Shown piece by piece: positions 46,510-60,200 of a DNA stretch of 64,000 nt (position 1 is its first letter; each line of letters begins with the position of its first letter). The stretch is from Arbacia lixula. Its lineage: Eukaryota > Echinodermata > Echinoidea > Arbacioida > Arbaciidae. Below the pieces are notes generated by a model. The model saw only the letters and a program-made list of their open reading frames with translations, searched no databases and was not told the DNA's origin. Position numbers and translations under genes: made by a program. The stretch spans positions 37,665,807-37,729,806 of the forward strand of contig OZ022576.1 of assembly GCA_963669155.1 (NCBI GenBank), given 5' to 3'.

Positions 46510-46515
46510 AATAAA
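46510..46515 (+). terminator. Possible poly(A) signal of gene A, proximal
   Basis: AATAAA 825 bp after the stop codon. A second AATAAA is at 46653-46658. Which one is used cannot be told from sequence. Confidence 0.4.
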
Positions 46516-46652
46516 CTCTTTATATGGTAGGCCGCACATTTATTTGCAGGGTGCAGTTTCATCCAGTTAGAAGACAATGTGTTGCATGTCGATCGTTATA
46601 ACTTTTACCCGGTAGTTATTTCTGTAAATCTTATGCAAGAAAATTAGACAAA

Positions 46653-46658
46653 AATAAA
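46653..46658 (+). terminator. Possible poly(A) signal of gene A, distal
   Basis: AATAAA followed by a T-rich stretch (tttctggtcatttaatttct), which would suit a downstream cleavage element. Confidence 0.4.
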
Positions 46659-46984
46659 TGCTCTTTCTGGTCATTTAATTTCTTTAGTTTTGGAATGATT
46701 AACTACTTTCATTCTAAATGTTATAGTCATTTAGGTCATGATGTAAGCTTTATATTGAAACCAGAAACACCAAAGGGAATTTAACTTGAGTTTGTAAAGA
46801 GTATTCTACACTGTACACAAGAAATAAGGGCTCAGGAAGTGACCACTCTAGAAACAGTAATTCTTTATTTCAATGGTGGTCACTCTTGATTACGCTCTTT
46901 GTTGTTCAGTTATGGATTTTCTTCTATTACCAACTTCTCTGTAAGTACACATAATAGACTAATGTGGATCTGTGCAAATTTGCA

Positions 46985-47205
46985 TGTACGCTGCTCTGAC
47001 AATCGAGCACTGATAGATTGCAATCAAATATGGACAGACATGTGGAGCTGATTGATTGTAATAGATTGTAATTTATTGCGGTCTTTGATAGATTGCAATC
47101 AAATTGTAATTGCTTGTAATTTATTGCAGTCACTGATAGATTGCAATCAACTATAGACAGACACATGGAGCTGAGTCTGCAATTGATTGTAATTCATTCA
47201 TTATA
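46985..47205 (+). repeat. Degenerate tandem repeat of TTGATAGATTGCAATC type
   Basis: CTGATAGATTGCAATCAA occurs three times with TTGTAATTTATTGCxGTC and GACAGACAxxTGGAGCTGA between, just downstream of gene A. Confidence 0.8.
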
Positions 47206-47954
47206 GGTGTTGATCTGAAGCTCCCAATGGTATGGGCATTAGAGCATGGCATCACACTTCTTACCCTTCTCAGTACAACCGATCACAGTCCTGTGTCAAT
47301 TACCACATAGTTTATTACCTATGGGACTGAGAGAGTTAAATGCGATATTGGGTAACAAAACATCAGTCCAACAACACCCTTCCCACACTGATCAACTCAT
47401 CTTCTTGTTTGCCCTTGAGTCTTACAGGCTCACATTGACATTTTTAAATGTGATCTATCCATTTGATATTCAATGATGTCGATCAATTTTTTCTCCTCTT
47501 CCCCAAATGTGATGTTTATACATAGTAACCTTAAACTTTATGACTGTGTTCAGCTCATGTGCCTTATTTCTGTGTGATTAATAGTCTTTCAGTCACATAT
47601 GATCTCAGTACTTTCTTACAGTTCTATAATAATTGTATTATTTTGTTCAAACAGATATATATTTCCTGGCTATTTCTGTGTTATATTGATGAAAAGAAAA
47701 AGTACTGTAATATGTCATTTGTACAGACATTCATGTATTTTAACTGCTTCACTGTTCTCTGTGTTGCCAAGAGCAAAACAGACCCATTGTTAGTCATATA
47801 AAGTCCAAGCTCGCTCTTTTACCCTGTTTGATAAGGTGGCGAAAGGCCTAATCTAGAGTAAGGCTCTACCGTAAAAGAATGATGTGACGCACTTTAACAA
47901 TTTCCCTTCCAGTGGTCTGAAAGTGCCTATATGCGTAGCCGGGTGCTCACGGTT

Positions 47955-48160
47955 AGATTTTTGGGCTGCGTGAACAAGGTCCTGTAAGGATGTCAACATC
48001 TACCATGGAACTGCAGTAACCAAAGAGGTTTCGCTTAATTGCACCCTACAAGATATTTTAAGTTCATTCATAGCATGTCGTCTACTGTCTGTACAGCAGA
48101 TCTTGTGGGAGTTGTACTGCTCAGTATCTGAGTGGAGAAAAGCCAGCCCACAAATCAGTA
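47955..48160 (+). repeat. Dispersed repeat, copy 2
   Basis: Second copy of the repeat at 12960-13165, lying in the intergenic region between genes A and B. Confidence 0.65.
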
Positions 48161-50164
48161 CTCACCAATGAAAACCCTTATTTGTTTGTTACACATGTGT
48201 TAACCTATGGGATTAAGAAGGTTAACACAGAAGTAATCTAAGCCTGGTCTCTGTCTAGTGCATATATGACCACCATCCATTGGTAAATGCTATGTTCTTG
48301 ATTAACTCTTTAATTATTCACTTCTTTTATAAGTGATCAAAATGATATCAATACTCGGTATCCATATCATTTGATCATCATGCCTAATGTCACCTTGTCT
48401 TATTGTTTTAATTCTGAGAAAATATCAGTACTTTATATCAATTATACCATATCTGTTATTGTACAATGAAGTACGGTATTCCTTCGGTGGTACCGAAAGT
48501 TTACTGAAAGTGTTACCAAAAGTTAAACTATTTTCTAAATAGTACTTATTAAAGTACAGTATGTTTGTTACCAAGTCTGTAATCATTGACCAAAGCTGTG
48601 TATATATGATAAATATATGATAATCACAAATTCAGGAGATGACAGCATATTTAATCTGTACATCATGACACATTTATTCTCTTTCACAAGATTTTGTCAC
48701 TTGATATTATTCTTAACATATGTACATAAAACTATGTAAAGAGAGAGAGGTTTTCTATATTTTATCTTTATATTGATGGAAAATACTTTTGATATACATG
48801 TACACAATTATTTGTATACATTTTCGTTCATGTTCTGCGTAGATATATGTATATCAAAGACATAATAGGAATCTGGTACTCTTTCATCTGTGTCATTCTT
48901 TAAATACATGAACCAGATTGCAGTGAGCCTTAATAATAAGTATATTGAACAAATGTAAAACACCATTCATTCATACAATGCATGAAAACCTAGAAAAACT
49001 CATGAAATATGTTTGTTTTTCTCATCAAATTTTCTTATCAAATATATTGAGTTGCTCCCCTCAAAGTACCGGGTGCTTTCAGTATAATGGATTAATGGAT
49101 GTGTACAATTCCTTTTCTTCCCTGTAACATTCCTCAATCACTGTTGAGTGGGTATCGTCATGTCAATACTTTTCTAATACTACATGCAGTATATGATACA
49201 CATAATAGGTACATTTCTTGATTGAGTGAAAATATTTTCATGGTAAGTGATATCACTTTTGTGTTTTTTTAGCTGCTTTGTAATACTGAAATCATCAACA
49301 TTCTGAGGTAGCATACTGATGGTAGAGAGTGATTTTCATGGCCCTGTTAACACGGACATGACACTGTATCAGAGAGTGATGGCATACATTTTTTGTTTTA
49401 TGTGTGAATGACATTTGTAATTACATGTCATTTCAAAGTGTACAATACCTTGTCAAATGCGTGCAGAGGAAAAAGATGTTGTTTTCTTTCTCAGGAGATC
49501 ATAAGAGAAGTCTTTCAATACTGTATAGTTGCATTTCTATAGTTAAGCTATTTTATTCTAATGATTACCGTATGTGCTTGATGACATGCTATTTTTCTGT
49601 CTAAAATATATATGTTATACTAATTATGTGATTATGATACTTTCTGGCTGATCAATTTAATTTAATGATCTGCGATGTGTAACATGACAGTTAAAAACTG
49701 GGTATCAATATCATTAATTCAATTGATGTTTCATCTGTTACGTTGTGTGTGTGCCAGAAAGGGCATTGCTTTGAAAGAAAGATAATTTTTTTAAATAATG
49801 AAGGAACAAACAGATTATTTTGAATTATATATATTTTCATCTGAGATACCCATATTGTTTCAATGTATACTATAATTATTATAAGGCTGTAATGAGTATG
49901 TTTTCTCTTAGTTTGGAACTGTATTTCAAGTATCCGGACCAGCAGGTAGAGGAAATGCATTTGATTCTGCTGTTTAAAATCTTATCATCACACAAATAAA
50001 TACTATAACAAAATTGAGCTATCCCGTTCATTCTGTATATGATGATGATCATGATGGTAGTGATGATAAGAGAAAAACAATCACAGTCACATTCATGAAG
50101 CTGCATGCAAATGAGTGGTATTCCATGTTAATGAGCAAAGCATATACATGCATGTACAAGACAT
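48161..50164. other. Intergenic, nothing recognised
   Basis: AT-rich DNA between genes A and B with no convincing exon, RNA gene or element. Confidence 0.5.
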
Positions 50165-50360
50165 CGAGACGAACGGGGAGAGAGACAGAGAGACAGACAG
50201 ACAGAAACAGAGAGACAGACAGAGAGGCAGACAATGAGAGAGAGACAGAGAAAGAAAGACAAAGAGACGGGGAGAGACAGACAGACGGACAGACAAAGAG
50301 AGAGCGACGGAGGGAGAAAGAGAGAAAGATGGGGAGAGCAAGAGAGAGAGAGGGAGAATA
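50165..50360. repeat. GACA/GAGA microsatellite
   Basis: About 190 bp of mixed GACAGA and GAGA repeats, in the intergenic region. Confidence 0.9.
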
Positions 50361-50606
50361 CATCTTTGAATTTACAAGATTTAATTTTGAAGGGGCGCAA
50401 TATGGGAAATGTTGCCTTTATCGGTGTAAGGTGACCCTTCAAAAGACAAAAGAGAAGGAGAAAAAAGAACATAAAAATGTAATTGTTATCTGAGGCTCCG
50501 ATTAGGTTTGTGATAAATAGTGAAATTGTGTGCCTCGGCCCCGTCTCCCTACCCGTTTTCTCTCCTTCTTCTTGTCTGGTCCGCAGGTTATCTTCATTGT
50601 ACATTT

Positions 50607-50880
50607 AAAAGATAGGACGTTCACCCTGAAATTTAGTTGATTTCAATAAATGGAGACGCGTGAAAGAAACATATGAGTGAAGGTTTGACGAAAATCCGTC
50701 GAAGGATATAACGTTTTTATTTTGTGACGTCACGTGCGAGGTGCTCTTTGTTGTGTAAAAAAAAAATTCTCGAAAATATGCATCTTCTCAAAACAGATGT
50801 GGATCCTTTTACCTGTGCATTTCATACATCATCATAAATACGTTTTTACACAAATACCCCTATGAAAATGTAAATCACTC
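50607..50880 (+). mobile_element. Copy of the CRE-bearing MITE family, one arm
   Basis: Contains GTTCACCCTGAAATTTAGTT, GGTTTGACGAAAATCCGTCG and TGACGTCACGTGCGAGGTGC. It has a perfect CRE (50725-50732) overlapping an E-box CACGTG (50731-50736). Confidence 0.7.
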
Positions 50881-50984
50881 TGTTGCCAAAAGCAGAAAAA
50901 GAGCAATTTATGGAATTATTTAGTACACAGGGGTGCTGCCTGCCAGCCCGTCAACTTACATGTTATCAAGTGCATTATCCCCAA

Positions 50985-50986
50985 AG

Positions 50987-51021
<35 letters not shown>

Positions 51022-51165
51022 CACCAACACACACACGCACACACACCTACACACCCACACACATACACACGCACACACACGTACACACACACGCACACAC
51101 ACCTGCACACACACACACACACATACACCCCCCCCCCCCCTCCCTCCACCCCCACACACACACTG
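50985..51165. repeat. CA microsatellite ending in a C run
   Basis: About 140 bp of (CA)n with CG interruptions, then a run of C. Downstream, 51230-51500 has loose repeats of ACAACCCACCC. Confidence 0.95.
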
Positions 51166-51624
51166 TCTGGAAAATGTGGACAATGGTAAATGTTCTTGCA
51201 TGGAGAGAAATATCATTCCTTTTCGTCTCGATAAACAACCCAGCCGACAACCCGATCGAATCCTACGAAATCAACTCTGATCTCACAACCCACCTGGCCC
51301 AGCCCAGCCCGTCCTTTTCTCCTCGAAAAGCAACAGCTCGCAACCCGAATCCTACCACCAACTCTAGCTGATCTTACAACCCACCCCCAGCCGGCTCTTT
51401 TATCTTGACAAACACAGCTGGCTCGCAACCCGCCAACTCTGCTCTTACAACCCACCCCCAGCCGGCTGCTTCATCAACTCTCATCTTACAACCCACGTAC
51501 CAGCTCAAACCGCGTTCTCTTCTTCAGAGCTTATCCTAGTCCCCAATGGGAAAGTGTGTGAAAACAGAAGTGGTGTAAAAGGGACTCCCCCCGCCCGCCC
51601 CCCAACCCTTATTTACAGAATTAC

Positions 51625-52223
51625 GCAATCATGAAAGAAATATATAAGTGAGCGTTTGATGAGAATCCGTCAGAGGATAAGAAAGTTGTGATTTTTGAAG
51701 TTTTGGTTTTGATTTTGAATTTTATCTTAGGCATGAAACGAGCCCGGAAACGAGTGGGGCGAAAGGGACCACTATGGGGGTCCGTAATACCAGTGAAGGT
51801 TTGACGAAAATCGGTCAAAGGAAAACAAAGTTTCATGTATTTGATTTTAAAGTTTTGATTTTGTGACGTCACTTGCGAGGCGCTCTCCCATAATGTTGTG
51901 TACTATTTTTTTTCCATATGAATTGCCTTTAATATTTTTGAAGAAGGAATACATTCTTTTCATAGCGATATGTATTTAAAAACATGTGTCTAATGATATA
52001 TCAAATGCACAGGTGAATTGGTAAATATCTTTTTGAGAAAATGGACATTTTCACAACAAAAGTGTAAACTTCATATGGGAGAGCACCTCGCACATGACAT
52101 CACAAAATAAAAATTTTAGAATTAAGTAATTTTCTTTTCCTTTGACTGATTTTCGTCAAACCTTCACTAGTGTTTCTTTCATGTGTCTCCTAAAATGAAT
52201 TCAGGGTGAACTACCCCTTTAAG
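51625..52223. mobile_element. Copy of the CRE-bearing MITE family, both arms
   Basis: The left arm (GATGAGAATCCGTCAGAGG, then GGTTTGACGAAAATCGGTCA) and the right arm ending CAGGGTGAACTACCCCTTTAA are inverted. A CRE lies at 51864-51871. The left arm looks partly duplicated (51625-51720 and 51790-51890). Confidence 0.7.
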
Positions 52224-54087
52224 TTGTGATTTTAAAGTTACGTAGTCCGCTTTACCACACTTTCCCCTACTACATGGTGTACAGTGAAACTCATCGTATG
52301 AAACAATTTCATATGAGTCTTATAAGAACACAACACAACTACATTCAAATTTCCGTTTACAAAGTGCATATTGCTATCGTTATCGAAAACTTCAGATTTT
52401 CTAACATTTTGAAGACATCAAAGACACACATGTACCAAGTATTCGGTCTCTGCAGGAAGGTGTTAGGAAAGGGAAGAAACTCGAGGAAAACAGATTCATA
52501 TATCTGTTTGGGTTCTAAAGCGTGCTCATGAATGTCAAAAGCATTTCATGATCATGACAATGCTTTGATGTTCCATGTGCCGGGCCGACATTTAGCAGTT
52601 GTGAACTTGAAAATAAATTTCTTGAATTGCCCATTTGTTTCTAGAAGCTTTGTTTTTGACAAATTTGTTTGCAAACTATAAGGAAGTTAAGGGCAGATTA
52701 TGACAGATCCATTACTCTAGCTGCTTTTGTTTCGAAAAGTAATCATTAAAAAATTGGACATAAGATATTTGTATTACTTACAAAATTGACCAATTTCTTT
52801 ACTTTCCGACACCTTGTGCATTTGTGGGATTCAAGTATTCTCAAAATGATATATTAAGCTGTGTATGGCATCATTAAAGGTGTTTATGTGCGTTTGCGTG
52901 CAGCGGAGATGTTTTACTTGAAAAACTTTGTTTGTTATTTGTGTTTGCTGATACCAGAACGGGACAAGCGAAATGAGACTCTACATTTCTTTTGTTATAT
53001 CTGAGAAACTGTTGCCTTAGAATTATGTTCGTCATTGTTCAAACACCTGAACAGCACCTGTTGAGAACATAACTTATCAGCGGCGTGCATGGCACATAGA
53101 TTCAAGGAAAGAAAGTTGCTTCATATCTTTCCATAACGCGTTTGTGCATAACACCGTTTGTGCATAAAATGCAAGTGCACCCACCATCTGCAACTTCGCC
53201 CGTTATTATTCAAGATGATCGTGGGAACGATGGTCAGTATTAATGTAAACCCAGAGTGTGTCATAATAGGCATGTTGTGGTCAATCCATCTGGGTCTAAA
53301 CAATGCGGGTAAAGCAAATAGCTGTGATCCTCCCAATGACAAAGTGCCCGACACTAGCCCGTGAGACGATGTGGGACCTGTGGATTCCCGACTTGTTGTT
53401 TATACCAAGGATGTATCCCAGGGTCGACGGTAGTCTCCCTTTAACGACACCACGTCGGGTAATCTATTGAGCTCAGAGGTTTCGCTTTTTACTGCCTGCC
53501 CCTAAAAATGAAGATGATTAGGCCAAGCCTCAATGCTTTCGAGCTAACGAACTGTTCAAGCGGAACCGACGGACGCAGCTATAGCCGAGATGCGATACCA
53601 CTCATGCTGCAAGTCGCAATGTTATGCTCGCTCTCACTACCGAAACAAACTTTGATCAGCGTCAAGCAATGCATGCACCGATTCGCACTTTTTTTCGCAC
53701 ATTTACTTTGTAATGTCTGTACTGGTAGCATCAGTGAAGCTCATTAATACGGATCGCACAGGCGTGTGGAGCTGTATACACCTGCCACGACCTACACCCA
53801 CAACGCGTGATGCAGTCTCGGTTTCCGTCTCCCGTAGATAGAGTCCTTTCTGTAGTTGCTGTATCAACAAAGAGTCATTTCAACTCCGTCTCTTCATTTC
53901 AAACTAACAACTTTACCACACTCACGAATCATCACAACAGTGAAGACCCCAGCGATGTATTATAAGAAGACCGGGCATGACGATCGAGCTCAAAGATAAC
54001 AGTGTACCAAGAACTTAGCATCGCTGATAAGCACCTTACCAAGCCGCGATAGGACGGGAACAGTTTCGCCCGTCATATTTAGTAGCG
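52224..54087 (+). other. Upstream flank of gene B
   Basis: 52224-53260 shows nothing recognisable. 53500-54087 is richer in CpG and is the likely promoter and 5' UTR of gene B. A near-kappaB sequence (GTGGATTCCC, about 53390) lies inside a transposon fragment and deviates from consensus. A 79-codon frame at 53508-53747 has no recognisable domain. Confidence 0.4.
53270..53460. mobile_element. Diverged fragment of the AGTACTGAAGTG element family
   Basis: Shares AACAATGCGGGTAAAGCAAA, then GCCCGACACTAGCCC, with the 39.3-kb copy (AACGATGCGGGTAGAGCAAG, then GCCGGACACTAGCCC). It lies about 650 bp upstream of the gene B start codon. Confidence 0.55.
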
Positions 54088-54237
54088 ATGTTGCACTCTT
54101 ATCACGCCACCCCGGCCCTGCCGATCATAAAGTTGGTGTTTAGAGTTTTAGCATTGCTGCTGAGCTGTGGGCCCGTAAGAAGTCTCGACGGCCCAATCCA
54201 ACGGTGCCAGGGCCCTTACCAGTGGGATGCACAGCGG
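54088..54237 (+). CDS. Gene B exon 1: signal peptide
   Basis: Residues 1-50, donor CAGCGG|GTAAGA, phase 0. The ATG has G at -3. The hydrophobic segment is PIIKLVFRVLALLL. The mature part holds Cys40. The exon encodes RCQGPYQWDAQR before the donor, comparable to the Cys-containing end of gene A exon 1. Confidence 0.75.
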
Positions 54238-57200
54238 GTAAGACATCATAAATTAAATTCAACGGAAATTATTATTTAGTTACATATTTGTACAAACAGG
54301 TCATTAACACTGTGTGTGTGCTAGGCAAAATACTGTTCTTTTGGATTAATGTATATTAATTGTATATTAATTGATGGTGAAATTAGGACCCATGCGTGAC
54401 ATTCTACAATCTGAAGTACATTCTGTTGTGCAAAGTATGAAAAACAGAGCAAGGCAAGTGGACCTGATGAGATAAGCGTTGAAATCAATCAATGATCAAT
54501 CAATGATCAATTGTTTGGTTGAGATGGGATTAGTGAAGTGGACAGATGTGTTCAATGTATAACTCAGGAGATATACCTTCAGAATTGAGCAAGTCCATCT
54601 TTATTGCTCGCCAAAGAAAGCTGGAGCAGGACAATGAGCTATGTAGTGAAGATCTTGTTGAAAGTGCTGATGAAGGAGTAAAATCAAAGCAGAAATATCA
54701 AAGTTATAATGTGGTTTTGTTTAGGACTGTGGTACCAGAAATGCAATATTCATGTTGAGAATGTTATCAGAGAGGGCTATTGATATGAAGCAAGATTTGT
54801 AAATGTGTTTTATTGATATACCAGTCCAAGGCATTCAACACTGTCAAGCATGAGGAGATGTTGAACATCTTGAGTGAAACTAATGTCAATGATAAGGATT
54901 TCAGCATCATCAGAAACCTTGGGTGAATTTGTTGAAATAAAAAAAGGAGTCCGGCAAGGTTGTGTCCTTTCCCCGGACCGTTTTAATTCATACATCGAAT
55001 GGATCCTAAAGGAACTAGAAGAACTACCAAGATTTGTGAGAGGTGGCACCAAAATCAACAATCTTCGCTATGCAGATGATACAGTGCTTATTGCAACATC
55101 GGAATCTGACCTCTAGCAGATACTGAACAAAGTTGTGAATGAGAGTAAGAAGGACTGTACATCAATGGCAAGAAAACTGAGTGTCTTGTTGTTACAAAAC
55201 AGAAAGTTGTACCTGTCTGCAACATCAAAATTCATGGTGTCAGTCTGAAGCAAATTAATAGATTTTGGAAGCTGGATTACATCAGATGGGAGGTGTAACA
55301 GTGGAATCAAGAGAAGAATATGTATTGCAAAAGACACTTTCTCAAGAATGAACAATCTTCTTTGTGACCCTGAAATCTCCTTAAACAATAGACTCAGAAT
55401 TCTAGACTGTTTTGTGCTACCTATTCTGAAATATGGATGTGAGTGTTAGACAATATTCAAGGAAATGGAGGATCGCTTGCAAGCAACAGAAATGTGGTTC
55501 CTCAGACGTATGTTAAAGACGTATGCCAAGGACAAGCCTAACATCAAACACAGCCATTTTAGAGTGGGCAGGCAGACAATGTATTTTACTAAAAACAGTT
55601 AGGAAACAGCAACTGGACTTTTTAGGCCACTGTATGAGAAAGGAAAATTGGAGTGTTTGTTTCTAACTGGAAAGATAGTAGGAAAGAGGGATCGAGGACG
55701 CCAAAGAGTAACATTTTTGCAGAGCTTTGCAACGTGGACTAGGTTGAAGAAGACTTAGACTAGCAATGGAAAGGAAAGACTGATATTTCTTGGTCGCCAA
55801 CGTCACAAGATATGGCACTTTCAGACTTTTTGTTAATTGAGAGAGAGAGAGAGAGATGGTGAAATAGTCTGCGCTAATGCACTTTGGTATCCTACTAATT
55901 TTATGAATTTGAACCCTGACCTAACCCTAGACAACTTCCTTGCCGTTGAAATCGTCAAAAAAAGTGATTTCTAGGTCACTTTCTGCCGACGACAATCAGT
56001 ATTGCAGTATTCCCATTGCATGCATTATATAGACAACAGCTCAAAGGAATTGGCATAGGAAAAGTCAAGAAAAGGAAGGAGCCACAGTTTTGAACCACGG
56101 TTTATTTTGTCCAGTTCAGCATGAAACATGATGCTTTAGCCTGAAAAGCATCATGTTTCACGCTGAACTGGACAAAATATACCACGGTTTAAAACTGCGC
56201 TCCTTCCCTTGCTTCTCTTTCCCTATGCCAATTCCTTTGAGCTGTTGTGTATGTGGGATACTAAAGTGTATCAGCACCAAATAGTCCAGAGAGAGGGAGA
56301 GAGGTGTAAATAAGACAATAGGGATATGAATGATAGTTGGCAACTGTTTGATGCAATTATATGAATAATCATTTTGTAAAGTAATCCTTGTGCAAGACTG
56401 AGAGAAAGAGAGAGAGAGATTGGGTGTGAGATCACTAGGTTGCAAACACCATATTTGCACACTGTCATGAAGTGTTTTACCATACTGCAACTTCATGATA
56501 GTGAAACTCATTAGTACAGGAGCTAGGAGAGAGGACACAACCCTGTGGTGCTCCTGTGTTCAAAATTTTGATGCCAGACACATTTCCCAACATCTACCGG
56601 TATTTGGCAAACAATATGTGAATAATGGAACTGTCTAAAGTCATGTCCTTCAAGACAGCCATTATTTTTTACCCCAACAAGCAAACATGATCTTCACAAG
56701 TCTGCACAAATTCTGTTATTAATAATTACATTAAAAGGAAGTGCATATGCACTTATTTAGCTCCAACTGCTATGGTCAGTGGTTTCCACATGAATTATAT
56801 ATTGTACTAGGAATTGCACTATTGTGGTAACAGAACCGTGACAGCACTAATAGATTAGCATGGCCTTAGTGTTTTAGGAGTTGTATTGTATAATGAATTG
56901 CATAATTTACAGAATTGAATAACTATAATACATCATATATACAACTTTAAACAAAACATTTGGTCACTGCATGTAGGGTAGATGAAATATAGAACTGCAA
57001 TTCTAGCCCTTCCTTCTCCTAGGTTTCATGATGTTGATCAATTCAATCAAAGTCAAACATCACTTTCATAGGTAGAATAGATGTGCAGCCCTGTGTCTAC
57101 ACATGTGCAACATTTATCAAAACGGTATATACGGAAGGCTTTGATGTGGTAAGTTGAAAGCGTGGTTGGTATGGTGTATGCAGGAAGAGTTGTGTTAAAT

Positions 57201-60200
57201 GTTGTTAGAATATGGGTTTGAAATATCTTCAATTATATTTCAACTTTTCAAGTTCCCATAACTTCCATTTATTGCTTTGCACACTTACACCTACAATTAT
57301 AAAAAGTACATTTCTTCATAACTGTAGGTGTAAGTGTAGGTTTAAGAGTTATTTAGGAGTACTTATCAATACTTGTACTTATACACTTCTTACTTTCTCT
57401 CTTTTCAGGATGACCAGCATTATAATATACAAAGCACCATAGAGAGAGACTGCCTGGGTAAGATCAATGCATTCTTGCTAGTTTGTGCCGAACTAAAACA
57501 TGATTTTATTTTATTTTATCCCATTTACTCTGTGGACAAAACATTAGAGTACCCTTACTTGCATTGCTCAAGATCATTTTGCAGTATAAATCAAATTCTG
57601 TACAATTTTAACCTCTGGTAACAAACATGTTATCATATTTTCACAACATTCTAAGGTTTCTCACTCAAGAGTGCACAAACAGTTGTATCTTCAATTTAGT
57701 TTGAGGAGAATGCGAGCAGTATCATTGCAGTAATAAGATTATATAATTGGTGTTTGTGAGATGTATAGCCTCTTTAAGAGAAGTAGGCTCATTGAAATTG
57801 TGTAATCCAGTATAGGATTATAGGATTTGGCCCATGTTCTGAACAGAGGTTCAATATAATTCATTTTGGCTTCAGAATCACTAAGGTATATTGAGTTTGT
57901 CCATATTATAATTACATCAAATACTCTGCTATGATGAATATTAATGATGTTACAGCATCAGATGTTTGATTTTGTGCCCGATAAATTTAGACTACACTTA
58001 GTATGCGGTTGAAGTTAAACCACCATTTTTGTGTTTGTCACATGTATGGTCTCTTGGGAGAAGTGCCGTTAGGCCTTATTAAGACTCATAAAATCTGTAC
58101 ACAACTTTACAAGCACATGACTATACATTGTAGTCATCTTCAAAATGGCTGATATCATTCTGGTATAAACCATACTCCATAGTCATTGAGGCATGAGGAA
58201 TTTCATTTGTGTTCCTGGGGGAAAAGCTTTGCATTCATTACTTAACAATTCTTGTAAAATGTGGGGAAACCTACAAATAGTGTACGAGTTCAGAGATCAC
58301 CATTGAGGATATCAAAGCCAGCATTGGTATTTTGAGATATATGCGGTGTGTCTACTATGTGGATATGTGGATTGCATTTGCTATGTAATGGAGTGTATCT
58401 AATTTAAATGTTTAGATTTTGTGTCCCGTAGTGTTAATATTACAGGCATGCTGTGTATGTGTGTGCATGAGATACAAGTAGGTATACATGAATATCTGTT
58501 TCCCCCAACCCCCCTCCCCTATGAGAACTTACAAAGTGAAACCTGCTGTAGCCACCACCTGTGTAACAAGACCACTTGATTTTAAAGTGCATATTTGTCC
58601 CCCCCCCCCCAGCCCCCACAATGTTTCCATTGAAACGTGTTATAAAATGACCTCTACATAAAGACTCTATTTTGTGTCTCCCTTGAATGGTGTGTCCAAT
58701 TATAATAATTTGATCTTGAATTTGAGTAGATAGTTCTCCCTTTTTAATGTACTGGGAGTAACACAACAGATTCTGCTTGGTATTATTTTATTTCAATACC
58801 TGTCAAAGTAGATTGAATATAAATGATTTATTGACAATTACTTTCAGCATTTCTAAGCCTAATTAACTGTTTAAGGGCATTCACCAACATGCATTTTTTT
58901 AGTAACTTACTCTGAGGCTAGTAAGGTTTCATGAATATGAATATGAATATGAAATACAAGGCTGTTACATGTTATGGCATTTCTACACCAAAGTATACAA
59001 ATTAATTAAATGAAATTGTAAGCAATGAAAAAAATTAGCAAACATCATATGTATGGGAGAGTACTTTGCTTGTTTAAAACTTTAATAAGTCATAACTTTC
59101 TAATTCTTTCACAGATTTCCATCAACCCTAAACAACTTATGTTTCTTACATATTTCTGCTTTTATTTAAACAAACTTAAAGGGATAGCTGACCCTGAAGT
59201 TATTTTAGTTTCAATAAAAGGAAACACATGAAAGAAACATATTTTTGAAGATTTGACGAAAATCAGTAAAATGAAAAGAAAGTTATTTGATTTTAAAGGT
59301 TTAGTTTAGTGACATGTGTGAGGTGCTCTCCCATATTATGTTGTGTACAATATTTTTGGAAGATGTCCATTTTCTCAAAAGGGTACCATTTCACCTGTGC
59401 GTTTGATATATCATTAGACATATATATTTACACACATATCGCTATGAAAAGAATGTTTTCCTTCATCAAAGAACATGAAATAGGAAACTTATGGAAAAAG
59501 TAGTTCACAACATACATGCATCTGATAGAGCACCTTGCACGTGACGTCACAAAACAAAAAAATTAAAATCAAATAATTTTCTTTCCCTTTGACCGATTTT
59601 TGTCAAACCTTCACTGATATGCTTCTTTCATGTTTTTGATTTTTTAAGAACGATCTTAACTTAAAGGGTGAACTATCCATTTAACTTAAGGTGGACTTTC
59701 CCTTTCATGAATATATGTCCTCTGGAAGTGAGGCTACATTTAGCCAACTAATTTTGATGTATTTGTTGGTGAAATGTAGACACCTGTACCACTGGGATGG
59801 CGTACAACGTTGATCTTGAGAGGCGGGCGGAGAAGGTGTCCAACCTCCGGCACGACTTCTACACAACAATGAACAGCCAAGGGGAACAAGTCACTTGCCT
59901 CAACATCACGTTTGAAATCAACCGCTCCAGTAAGCAAAAAGTCAATTCCGATGAGCCAATGGTATGCCTCGAAAGGTGCTGTAGTGAGTGTGTGTGTGTA
60001 TGTGTGTATGTGTGTGTGTGTGTGTGTGTGTGCTTGTGTGCTTGTGTGTGTGTGTGTGTGTTTGTGTTGGGGGGGGGGGGGTACCAGATTGGGGGATGGC
60101 AAGAATATAATCTATTTTGATAAACGTATTTCATTCTTTCTTTTTTTTGTTTTTGGAATGATTGCAAGTTGTTTTCATTGATTGGTAGTTATACAGTGAA

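Noticed and set aside
50883-51371. 162-codon His/Thr-rich frame
   Set aside because: It is a translation of a CA microsatellite with flanks.
54874-55116. 80-codon frame with YADD, as a possible host gene
   Set aside because: It is part of a reverse transcriptase relic interrupted by stops and frameshifts on both sides.
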